Shown: one piece after another, positions 49,401-60,800 of the stretch
How the letters are laid out: every line of letters starts with the position of its first letter
Position numbering within the stretch: position 1 is the stretch's first letter
NCBI RefSeq assembly: GCF_964204865.1
Contig: NC_135258.1
Coordinates: 10,035,001-10,099,000 of the forward strand
Direction: 5' to 3'
Length of the DNA: 64,000 nt
DNA from: Styela clava
Lineage: Eukaryota; Chordata; Ascidiacea; Stolidobranchia; Styelidae
Program-made: the position numbers and the translations under genes
The notes under the pieces: model-generated
Databases searched by the model: none
The model's input: only the letters and a program-made list of their open reading frames with translations
What the model was told of the DNA's origin: nothing

Positions 49401-50229
49401 CTTTTAGCTTAATTGTAGTTGATGGTTTAAAAATATAAATGCTTAGAATACAAAACTCTTCTAACTTAGTAGATCAGTGGATACCACATAATTGAAACAG
49501 TAGGAGAAAGTGGGGAACGTTGTGACTCTTTTTTTCTTCTTTTGCATATTTTAACCCCTTTATTCTGCACATTCATTTCACTTTACGGGGATAATGCCGA
49601 GAGGGGTAAATGTAGTATTTATACATCGGCTAAGAAATTCCCTAGCGACACACATCTTTTCACTGAAATGCTTAAAAAAACGTCTTTCAAGTGTCCCACT
49701 GTACCCCACTTGTGAGGCACATTCGGACAGGCCCTGGGGCACATTGAAAAAAAAAAACGATAGCGTCGATGCATTTATCTGCCCAGGTAATAGAAGTTAG
49801 TATTCGTAAGCTAAGCATTTGACAGTGATCTAGCAATATTAAATGATTAAAAAATTAACACTCATTATCATATTATCAATTTCATAACTTGTCATTGTAC
49901 CAGTGTATTCAATAACAAGCCGTGTCGGCAATTGCTGTACAATGGAAACAATCACCCTTCATATGATATGATAGAAACATATATCAAGATTCAAGACTAT
50001 ATAAATTTTACAAACTTCGGCTACATCAATGAGTAACCCCCATTGCAATTTGAAGTATTATTATTGCCTGTGAGGACTATCGCTAATTGGCGATTTAAAT
50101 TACTTTTATTCGACAAGCATCGGTTGCGAGCTGCGACTGATTGGCCAATCAATAAACCTCAATGGGATGTTTAGCCGTATAGCATAGCCCGTTAGCAGTT
50201 GAATTGCCCTCTTCAACGTTATACGTTGC
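49401..50229. other. Intergenic region ST7 to ST8
   Basis: No gene recognised; one ORF at 49594-49800 has no family features. The ST8 duplication unit begins at about 50230. Confidence 0.35.
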
Positions 50230-50385
50230 GAATAAATATGTGACACTGACGCTTGAGCCTCGAGCCATGACGAGATAAGTAAACATATCACAGCGAGCAA
50301 GTAGCAGTACTTGTTTTTAATTTCGCGCAGCGGCGTAGTACTAGGGTGAAATCTTTGTCAGGAAATAAACCACGGACAGGTTACC

Positions 50386-53300
50386 ATGAAAGTCATTGGT
50401 GCAGGATTATTGAAAACAGGCACGAATACATTACATGAAGCTTTTACTATTCTCGGTTACAAGTCCTACCATTATTTTGAGAGTGTATCATATCATGGAG
50501 AAGAACGGTCAAAAATATTGAATAAAGGATGGAAAACAGAAGATTTTAAACGGATGTACGAAAATTTAGATGCTGTATTTGATGGCCCGGGGCTCTATTT
50601 CTGGGAGGAAATTCATAAAGCTTTTCCTGAAGCCAAGGTGAAAGTCTTGATATAGAAAATATTAATACTACATTTTAATTTTGCTCTCCGTCTCGTTGAC
50701 TTCGAAATTATATATATATATTGCTGCGGCTCGTCTAGTATGTAACCAGAAGTATAAACTTATAGTGGGCGTGATATTTTTCCGTATTTCATTCGCGATT
50801 CCGCCGTCCCAAAATATGTCACTGCGACGTCACCACAATCATGTAATAGAGCTTACCAAAGACGATTGGAGACGATTACCCGCAAGTGTAAAGGTTTGCC
50901 GAAATAAGGAAAACGAGACAATGTTTGAAAATTTGTCCGAGTGAAATAAGTTCTTGGGCGACTTCTGAAATTTCAATTGTTCCGTCACCATCACGCAATT
51001 TTTGATTGGCCATTTTTATGACGATAAACAAGGAAGTCAATATCCATAGAAAGGTGGAAATTGGTCATAAACTATTTCCTCTTTTTCCGTATTACCATAA
51101 AAGTTCGTTTCAAAACTCCGAACCCAGTAAATCATATTTGTACGCTCTTTGCTCGTGTGAATTTCCCTAACTCTAAACTTTGGGACCAAAGGCCAATCTG
51201 TTTGAATATTATTTAGGGAGATTGAAATAATGATTTCATTTTTAGATTATCTTGACTGTTCGCGAAAACGAAGATGTGTGGCTTGAAAGTCTGATTAATC
51301 AAATGAAAGTTATGGAAAGCAATTTTCTATTTCGACTGATGGAATATCTCTCTCCATCTTACCGCAAAACAATCATCAACATCATGCTTCCCTTGTGTAA
51401 GTTCCATTTGTTCAATAAATAACATACGCTACGAACCAATACTTATTCAGTTGTATAACACCTATATCACGGACGATATCCAAGAAACTGTTAAATAAAG
51501 AGATAACAAAACAGTCAGCGCTAGGGATGTAAGTTTCGAATATTTCATTTTCGAATCGAATCCCGAATCTGATTCTATTTGGTATAGCACATTATCGTTA
51601 ACTTCCTTTAATTTGAAAGAGCAATAGCATAAATTGTAATTAAATAACAATAAGGAACTTGAAGAATGATTAAGTTAGTAGAAGAACACCTTGAATTTAT
51701 GCTTCAACTAGATAACATATTTGAGAATATTCATTTTTGTTACATAAAGTTACACTCAGTTATATTTACTTATTACCTAACTTTATGTTCGCAAATATGA
51801 CCCAAAGTATATACCGTAGATCATTTCTTCTAAAATTAAACTTCAAAATTCATCAAAATGATAAACGCCAGTGAAATATGCGTTATTGGCCTACCGCCTG
51901 CGCCGCGATTTTAATTAAAGAAAGAAAATGATAACGAAGGAAGCATCGCAGATCTATGTTTTTAATGAGGAATAATATTGTTATTACAATGACATCACAT
52001 AGGTAATTTAAAGACACGTTTATATAATGAGATATTTGTAAAACTTTTTTAGGATTTTAAATAGTCTAAAAAAAGTAACGAAACCTTTGGTCCCTCTAAA
52101 GCTGTGACCCATATGAAATTTAACAACCCTCGGAGTGTCACGACTTAGAAACGTTGTAAACGTAGGGAAAATAAACGCTTTTGGTCGGTGAGGAGACAAC
52201 GCCGCTGTGTCGTGCAATGGCCTCGTGTTATCTAAATTCTAAATTATTATTTTTTTAAAAATAGAATCAAGTCGTTTTTTTCAAATTGCTTCGAGTTTAT
52301 GTTGATTTGAATTGCTTCGATTCGAAATTCTGAAACTTACATCCCTAGTCAGCGCACACAAAGTGATAACGTCTACACGTTGATGATTAATTTATGACGT
52401 TTGGTAGGCCTAATTGAAACAAATGTCGATATTCGCTCTTAGGAAGAAAATTCCATGACTTAAGATTCGAAGTGTAAATAGAGCTTGAATTGAATGAGCA
52501 GACAATTTCAACTGGAAAACTGCGTGATATGAACACTATTAATTATCTTTTTAAGCCTAATTCTGAGTCTGATAAAACAGGGACGAGTCTGGACTTGTAG
52601 GTACATATATATTTGTTACACTACGAACATTCCTGAAGAGATTAAAGCAAAGCCAATGCAAAATGCTATGCTGCGATAATGAACTTAAAATTAAGAAATC
52701 GTTTCACTTTTTCAGCGAAAATATGCTTTGGAATGGATATCCGTAAAATTCGCTGGGAAAATCATCTTAACAGGGAATTGATCAAACAGAAATATCGAAT
52801 GCACAACAGATATGTGATGCAGGTTGTAATACTGTTGTAAACTTACCTCACAGAGTACATAGCCAAGACGAAATTTTGTAATTTTTTTTAAATGTAATTA
52901 CATATTTGGCCCCTACAAATAGGGAAAAGCCTAGCACACATCTCTCTAAAATAAATGTAATAACATTCCATAATCGAATAAAAGCAAAATCATAAATTAA
53001 TCACCCTTTGGTCAGTTGTTTTGGCAGTTATTTTTACATATCTGTTTCTTAACAGTATGTACTAGAAGCACATCAAAATTCTATTATTTATTGTCACCTT
53101 GCAAAACATATTCATGTGTAACTCTCAGCGCTTTCCATAGTTACTATAATCTATGTATTTCAAAGTTTGAGGTTAGGTTTAAACTATATTTTTTATTGTT
53201 AAAATAAAATCGTAAACATTACAGAATGCACCCAAAGACAAACTCTTAGTTTACAAAGCTTCAGAGGGATGGGAACCACTTTGTAAGTTTCTTGGTATTC

Positions 53301-53518
53301 CTATTCCTGACGAACCATTCCCACATAAAAACAAGAAAGGAAAAATCATCAATGAATATCTACAATACAATCCATTGGTGATTCGAATGAAAAGAGAGAT
53401 GTTTGTATCCTGTACTGTTCTGGCAATTGTGGTACCAATTGGTGGATATCTTCTGTATAAACGAGGAGTAAAAAATTTATATGAATCCTGTTTAAAGTTA
53501 TTTTGTGACTATGTTTAA
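50386..53518 (+). CDS. ST8: divergent Sulfotransfer_4-type P-loop protein, complete
   Basis: Exons 50386-50637, 51246-51396, 52716-52822, 53225-53518: 804 nt, 267 residues. Together with ST9 it forms a separate subtype: P-loop KTGTNTLHEA (Lys14 to Asn), Y-H-Y in place of Y-D-Y, AVFDGPGLYFWEEIHKAFPE, exon 3 IRWENHLNRELIKQKYRMHN, and KASEGWEPLCKFLG in exon 4. The PFPHKNK block and a hydrophobic tail (MFVSCTVLAIVVPIGGYLLY, then KRG) are kept. The exon 3 donor is GTTGTA, weaker than the GTAA donors elsewhere but shared by ST9. AATAAA at 53556. ATG context TTACCATGA is good. Confidence 0.88.
51522..52347 (+). mobile_element. hAT-like short TIR element in ST8 intron 2, perfect 8-bp target duplication
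   Basis: Ends TAGGGATGTAAGTTTCGAAT and (inverted) TAGGGATGTAAGTTTCAGAA; flanked by GTCAGCGC on both sides (51514-51521, 52348-52355). 826 bp, no transposase. The equivalent ST9 intron reads AACAAAACAAAGCGCAAACG without any insert, an empty site in the paralogue. Confidence 0.93.
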
Positions 53519-54019
53519 AATATCACATCTCAAAACCTTATATCTAAGTTTGTAAAATAAAACTGAATCGTCTCCGAAAATATTTCGTTATTAATGTCAA
53601 GACAGAGGGGAAATAATATTATTTATGTAGACGTTCGTCAAAACCTTATACTTTCAACCAGAATTGACCTCATGGTCACAAGAAATGGAGATGATTCGCC
53701 CCATAATCTTAATCACAAACAGGGTTTTTTGACATATATGAATTACTTTTGTGTCTGAAGATTTTCTCGGGTATCATAGCTAGTCGCATAGTTAACACGA
53801 AGCCGCCAATCCTGATTCGGGAAGAGATGCAACGAGCTGATAACCATTTATAAGTCTCTATGTATATCTGCTATCGAGTTTACACAACTGCTACAAACTA
53901 TTTCTGATTGAATATATTTATTACAAAAACACTGCTATATAAACATCAAGATTCAAGTCCTAGGAAAAAGATTAAATGCAAAAATATTTCACAAATCATA
54001 CAGACACCAGCATAGAAAG

Positions 54020-54140
54020 TGAAGCGCTTGTCTTTTGCGGTTGTTTCAAATTGAAGCCACCTCCTGCAAACCTCGCTCCGTCTGTACGTTTTGATTGAAT
54101 GATTGGCGCACTAGATCGAGCTAATGCAGGATCGCGTTCC
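54020..54140 (-). pseudogene. Orphan copy of the last exon of CFAP58
   Basis: Minus strand: acceptor TATTTTTAG then GAACGCGATCC.., reading RTDGARFAGGGFNLKQPQKT, the same as the real terminal exon at 57661-57781 with several substitutions (APIIQSK for APIIQPQ). The stop TAA has become TCA, so the frame runs on. It was carried along when the ST8/ST9 unit duplicated. It lies beyond the genuine last exon and has no other CFAP58 exons beside it. Confidence 0.88.
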
Positions 54141-54204
54141 CTAAAAATATACAAAATAAATGGTATAAACTGAGCACCGAGGCATGCTTGTCAATATGAT
54201 TGTC

Positions 54205-57200
54205 AATATGTGTGCCACTGACGCTTGAACCTCGCGCAATGAGGATATAAGTAAACATCACAGTGAGCTAGTGGCAGTCCTTTTAATTTTGCGCATCGGC
54301 GTATGTAGACAGTCTAGTGTGAAATCCTTGTCAGGAAATATACTACAGACAGGTTATCGTGAAAGTCATTGGTGCAGGATTATCGAAGACAGGCACCAAT
54401 ACCTTACATGAAGCTTTTACTATTCTCGGTTACAAGTCCTACCATTATTTTGAGAGTGTATCATATCATGGAGAAGAATGGTCGAGAATACTAGCTGAAG
54501 GATGGAAAACAGGAGATTTTAAACGGATGTACGCAAATTTAGATGCTGTATTTGATGGCCCGGGGTTCTATTTCTGGGAAGAAATTCATAAAGCTTTTCC
54601 TGAAGCTAAGGTAAAAGTGTTAATGCACAAAATATTAGCACTACAATTTGATTTGGCTTTCCGTCTCATTGACTCGAAAATTATGTATGTATGTTTGTTC
54701 ATTTGCCTCAAAATGTAATAGTATCTGTATAATAATTAAAAGTGTAAAAGAGACTGGATACATGTTCAAGACCTTACTGGCCTAAGACGCATGTGCGACA
54801 TGTACCCCTAACGAGTATAACAGCAGTTTAGGACTGCTGCGTTATATTAGGACAATATATATACATGAAATATGCTACAGGGCCTACAAATAAAACTCCA
54901 TTACAATACACAGGGCAAGAGTTACGGCACAACGACGATATGTACAATAGTTAAGTTATGGCACGTCCATGTCCTAGAATTCAGTGTGAATATATTTATA
55001 TGAATATTGCTGTGGCTCGTCTAGTTTATAACAACAAGTATATACTTATAGTGGGCGTGACATTTTTTTCGTATATATATCATTCGTGGCCCCCTCGCAA
55101 TTGCGCCATTCAAAAAAAAATACGTCACTGCGACTTCACCACAATCACGTAATAGAGGTAATACCTATTGCCAAAGAATGGGGACTATTAACCCAATCAT
55201 TGCGAAGAGCTCAAATGTATATGAATCTCATGCAACAAAATTCAAATCAAATTTCAACCACGAAAGCTTTTTTTATTCAATATATACCGGTATTTACGAC
55301 ATATATACAACTGAAATCTTCAAAATCTTGTCGAAATGATGAAAAGGAGACAATATTTGCAACCACGTTTGATATTTTGTCAGAGTCAAATATCTTCTTG
55401 AACGACGTTTTAAATTTTAATTGTCCCGTCACCGTTATGTAGTTGTTGATTGGCCATTCTTATGACGATAAACGAGGAAGTCAATATCCATAGAAGGATG
55501 GAAATTGGACATAAACTGTCGCCTGCTAAGCGTATTACCATAAAAGGTCGTTTAAACACTCCGAAACGAGTAAATCTCTCTCTCGCTTATTCCTCGTGTA
55601 AATTTCTTCAACTCTAAACTATGACACCAAAGGCCGACCCATTCAAATTTTGTTTAAAGAGATTGAAATAACTTATTCTCATTTTTAGATTATTTTATCT
55701 GTTCGCGAAAGCGAAGATGTGTGGCTTGAAAGTCTGATTAATCAAATGAAAGTTATGGAAAGCAATTTTCTTTTTCGACTGATGGAATATCTCTCTCCGT
55801 CTTACCGCGAAACAATCTCCGGCATCCTACTTCCCATGTGTAAGTTCCATCTGTTAATTAAATAAATAACAAACGCTGATAACCAATTTTTATTCATGCG
55901 TATTTAATTACACACCAAATGTGAAACACCCATATACAGGCAATATCCAAGAAGCTGCTGAATAAAGAGAGAACAAAACAAAGCGCAAACGAAGTGATAT
56001 CTCGTCTGTACAAGTTGATAATTGATCGCTTTTGGTAGGGAGAATTGAAATAAACGGCGCTTTTCGTCCCGACCGTAGGAAGATAAATTCATGATTTCGA
56101 ACCGGAGTTGTAAGTAGGGTTTGAATTAGCAAATAATTTTTACGATTGTGAAGCGGCGTGATATAAAACACTATATTCTTAGCCTACTTCTGACTTCGAA
56201 AAAGGGGTGTGTGTACTCTAGATCCCTTATGCTGCGATGACAAACTCAAATCTAATAAGTCGTTTCACTTTATCTTCAGCAAAAATATGCTTCGGAATAC
56301 CAGATCTCCGTGAAATTCGCTGGGAGAATCATCTTAACAGGGAATTGATGAAACAGAAATATCGAATGCACAACAGATATGTGATACAGGTTGTAATACT
56401 GTAAACTTACCTTGCCGAGTACATAGCCAAGACGAAATTTTGTTATTTGTTTTAATATAATTACATATTTGGCGCCCACAGATAGGAAAAAACTAATACA
56501 CATCTCTACAAAATAAACATATATATTTGCATTTCAGAATCGAAGGAAAGCAAAATCATAAATTAATGACTCTTTGGTCAGTTGGTTCGGAAGTTATTTT
56601 TACTTATCTGTTTCTTAACAGTATGTACTAGGCAAAAAGAGCAGGCTACTTCAAAATCCTGGTATTTTTGTCCTCTTGCAAAATATATTCATGCGTGACT
56701 CCTAGTGCTTTCCATAGTTACATCAATCTATATGTTTCAAAGTTTGAGTTTAGGTTTGAACTCTATTTTTCATTGTTGAAATAAAATTGCAAACATTACA
56801 GAATGCACCTAAAGACAAACTCTTGGTCTACAAAGCTTCAGAGGGATGGGAACCACTTTGTAAGTTTCTTGGTATTCCTGTTCCTGACGAACCATTCCCA
56901 CATAAAAACAAGAAAGGAAAAATCATCAGTGAGTATCTACAATACAATCCATTGGTGATTCGAATGAAAAGAGAGATGTTTGTATCCTGTACTGTTCTGG
57001 TAATTGTGGTACCAATTGCTGGATATATTCTATATAAACGAGGAGTGAACAATTTATTTGAATCCTGTTTAAAGTTGTTTTGAATATGCCTGAAATATCA
57101 CATATCAAAACCATATATATAAGTTTGTAGAATAAAACCGACGAATCTCCGAGAATATATTTATTATAAATGTCAAGACGGGGTAGAAACAATGTTATTT

Positions 57201-57830
57201 ATGTCGCGCACGCTTATGACGTAGATCCGTGCGTCAAAACCTTATACTTTCAACCTGAAATTTATATCAGATAACAAATATGTTACCCTGGATATAGAAA
57301 ACTTGAGATGAATCACCCCAAAATCTTAATTACAAACAGAGTTTTTCGCTTTCTATGAACTACTTTTGTGTCTAAAGATTTCTGTAGGTATCACAGCAAG
57401 TCCCAGATCTCATAGGAAACATATCATGAAGCCGCCAGTCATGAGTCGGAAAAACATGTTATTGTGCCATTACATGCCATTCATAAGCGTTTATATATAT
57501 TATCCCATCTGCTCTCATATTTGCACTACTGCTACAAACTATTTCTAATTGAATATATTTATTTCAAAAACAGTGCTATAGAAACATGAAGATTGAAATC
57601 CTATGAAAAAGAATGAAAGCAGAAATATTTTACAAATTATTCAGACAGTAGCATAGAAAGTTAAGCGCTTGTCTTTTGCGGTTGTTTCAAATTGAAGCCT
57701 CCTCCTGCAAACCTCGCTCCGTCTGTACGTTGTGGTTGAATAATCGGGGCACCAGCTTGTGCTAAAGCACGATCGCGTTCCCTGTAATATTTGCAAAATA
57801 AATTATATAAATTGAGTATCGGAGCATGCT
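54205..57830 (+). repeat. Segmental duplication, unit 2 (ST9 plus the genuine CFAP58 last exon)
   Basis: Direct copy of about 50230-54190. Its right end lies just upstream (in CFAP58 terms) of the CFAP58 last exon, near GGAGCATGCTT, after which similarity stops. Confidence 0.85.
54359..57083 (+). CDS. ST9: Sulfotransfer_4-type paralogue with GTG in place of the start codon
   Basis: Exons 54359-54610, 55689-55839, 56280-56389, 56802-57083: 795 nt, 264 codons open throughout, with splice sites intact. The only defect is at the start: GGTTATCGTGAAAGTC where ST8 has GGTTACCATGAAAGTC, so ATG has become GTG. The next in-frame ATG falls at about residue 57, after the P-loop. P-loop KTGTNTLHEA, FWEEIHKAFPEAK, LMEYLSPSYR, QKYRMHNRYVIQ and EGWEPLCKFLG are kept. 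Exon 3 is one codon longer than in paralogues. The tail is hydrophobic (MFVSCTVLVIVVPIAGYILY, then KRG). It is either a newly silenced copy or initiates at a non-AUG codon. AATAAA at 57131. Confidence 0.75.
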
Positions 57831-60800
57831 TTTGCTATTGTCAGATAATGACGTCCATCCAACTTTGGGCACTTGGCCATGCCACCCCTTGCAAACTGAA
57901 AATGGGTACCGTAATCTGAGGTAACAAATTCACGTTTTCTGGTAGACTACTATGGCGATTTATTACAGCTTTTGGCATTTCAAATTCGAGTTATACTTGC
58001 TTGGAACTGCAATTTTATACATAACTCAGAATTTAAAAAAAATAAGTTTACTTCCTTCACAAAGGAACACTTTTTTGTAATAAACAGTCTTTTATAAAAA
58101 AAAAAACGTGGAGACAGTCGGCAGATAACCAAACATACTTGAGTTGCTGTTCTTTTTTCTTTTGAATGAAATACTTCTTCTTTATTTCTTGTAATTCACG
58201 AGCTAACCTTTCAATTTCATATTTATATTCTGAGGATTGAGCTTCGTACATGTTCAACTCTGATGCCAAGCGCTGGAAAAATAACAATAAGGATATATAT
58301 GACATTCAATGTAGTCAAACAAATACCAGAAATGTCTCATAAATCAAAATTAAAAACAAATAAAATGATTTAATTCAAAAACACTTTTACAATGTTTAAA
58401 CATATAACACATTATTGAGGAATGAGTTAGGATGGGATAGGATATATTTATCCCAGGGGAAAAGGAAAGTCGATAAGACCTCTTAATTATATGTTGAACG
58501 ATGGATGGCCTCTCGTCCAGCTACCAGTCAATATTGGGTATGAGATTAGTTATCCAGTCTTCGGATGCATGAATTCGATGTTAGAGGAAGTCATAACCGA
58601 CCACCCTGAGGCGGCGAGGAGTCCAGCAATCTTCTCGCACATAACTATCCCCGCCTAGGATTCGATCCTGCGAACCCAAGCAGGGTAATCAAAGGTGCGG
58701 TGGTGATCGTATTTCTAACACTTGCGCAACACCATCGAGTTAATGGTTTTTATTTGAGTGTAGTATTTGTTGCATTAGTCCAGTATAAATAATGTCACAC
58801 TTAGGTTATATCTTAATTCCTAAGTTTCTGTTGTGTAGTGTAGAGTTGCATATCAATTTGACTGCGATTATTGTATAGTTGGTAGCCTGAGAAACTGAGG
58901 GCATTCAGCTATAGTGCAATGAATGTCGATTTTAAAATCTTCAGTTATTTCGATTCCTGATCAAAACAAGTTAGATAACCAAAAACTTTCACATTAAACA
59001 GCCATGCATGAGAAGTGAATGTGGGTATTCTATCAGATAATAGTATCAGCACGATGGATGGCACATCATGACAAGAAATAGGAAGACGCTTGTAGTTGCA
59101 CTTCTTATTTCCCTGCATAAGTTCGCAAGGTCGAAACCCACAGAGGTTAGTAATTTGCAAGAGGAGTTCTGGACTACCTGCCGCCATCGGGTGGTTCACC
59201 TAACTACTGAACATTCACAACATCAAGTTTATGCATCATAAACAAATAGCAGGTCAACTATTTTCATACCTGTTATGGACTGATAACGGGCCAAGAGGTC
59301 ATGACCTATGATCAAGATGTATTTAGGATTTCCTCTCCCCGTTATAATTATAAAATTATTATCCTATTGATTCACCTTCATTTGCTTTGTTTTATCTCTC
59401 AGTGTTTGTTGATAAATTTGTAATTGCTCAGCAACTTCAGGACCTGGTTGTCGAGCTAGAATGTGTTTCAATTCAACATAAAGTTTTTCCTTCTCCTGAA
59501 TCATGAGTTCTTTTTCAACAACTTCTTCTGTCTTCCCAATTAATCGTCTTTGTAAAGCCTGAGAGGACAGAATTGACTGAAGTTAGATTGTTAATGTAGA
59601 TTGAAACTATCTTGATTGGAATTATTATATTCATTTTTTTACATGAAAGTTTTCGCCATAAATTAGCAAAATCCAAACTGACTTTCGTTGAGTATGAGAC
59701 TGAGGGAAAAAGGAAATTTTGGACAGACCCGTAGATTGCATAATATTTCTTGAGTTCCGTTAACTAATTAGCACGTGGTTAGAAACAATGATCTTGACTT
59801 CCAATCAAGCTTCAGATTAAAGCGATGACTTTTAACTACTCGCTATCAAACAAGTTGATAATACATCGCTATTTATACTCAATAAATATTTTGTAGTTCT
59901 GAAGAGCCCATACGAATAAGATATTTTAAATGGAAACAAAAAAAATTTAAAAAAGAAGAAAAACTAACCTGTATTTTTTGTATCATTTCATAAGCACTCG
60001 GATCCGATCCTTCTAATTTTCTCCATCTGTGAATATTCATTGGATTTTCAAGTTCTTCCTCCAATGCTTTACAACGTGTTCGTTCCCGAAGTAGTTCACG
60101 TTGAATGTGATAAACCTCTCTCCTGCGAATTAAAATAAAATATAAAGTATCTCCGATCCGAACACACATAATTATGTGCAAAAGAATTGATCGAATCTTC
60201 TTAGACGCCACAGGACCTTAAACCACTGGCCGGTCACGGCTTTTTCCACTGTTCAAGTATATGTATGTGAAATAATAGCTGGTACCAATTTGGAATCGAG
60301 ACTGGTTACCGAACAATATGGTTTGTCATGTACTGTTTTATCACCCTTTCATAATATATTTGTTGTCTGATTAAAATTATAACTTGGTTCTGTGTGAATA
60401 CGAAAGAGTATTTTCCTCACCGACCTATTATTCTCATACACGACATGGAATGGTGACTTGACGAAAGGCCATAGTTTTCCATATGACTAAGCTGTGTTAT
60501 TGGATTTCTTTTTCCCAGACGGAAATACAAAAATCCTATCCCTACTCAATATGAGAAGTTTTACCTCAAATCTTCCACACTTGCAACACTCTTTGTAAGA
60601 ATGGTTTTCTCACGACGTAATTTTTTAATCTCCAGTTTCAAAATTCTGATATCCTCAAGTCGTTGACGATATTGAATTTCTCCCTTGTTAAGAGTCGATT
60701 GTTGTATCTTGATTTTTTCGTAGAGAAGTGCTAACTCATCATTACGACGTACAAGTTGGGTTCCGAGAATGTCTCTTTCACTGATGACCTGTCCATCAAG

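Larger units (their letters stand above)
50230..54190 (+). repeat. Segmental duplication, unit 1 (ST8 plus CFAP58 last-exon copy)
   Basis: Sequence from about 50230 (ATATGTGACACTGACGCTTG) through ST8 and its 3' flank to about 54190 (AGGCATGCTT) is repeated as unit 2 at about 54205-57830. Similarity covers introns and flanks, not only exons. Unit 1 is longer because of an 826-bp insertion at 51522-52347. Confidence 0.85.

Noticed and set aside
52020-52217. 65-codon minus-strand ORF
   Set aside because: Inside the ST8 intron transposon, with no recognisable domain.
54020-54140. A working alternative terminal exon of CFAP58
   Set aside because: The stop is lost, substitutions have accumulated, and it sits beyond the genuine terminal exon with ST9 in between; a duplication relic explains it better.
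58640-58740. A tRNA gene
   Set aside because: Box A- and B-like sequences are present but no cloverleaf can be drawn; the SINE body and tail follow directly.
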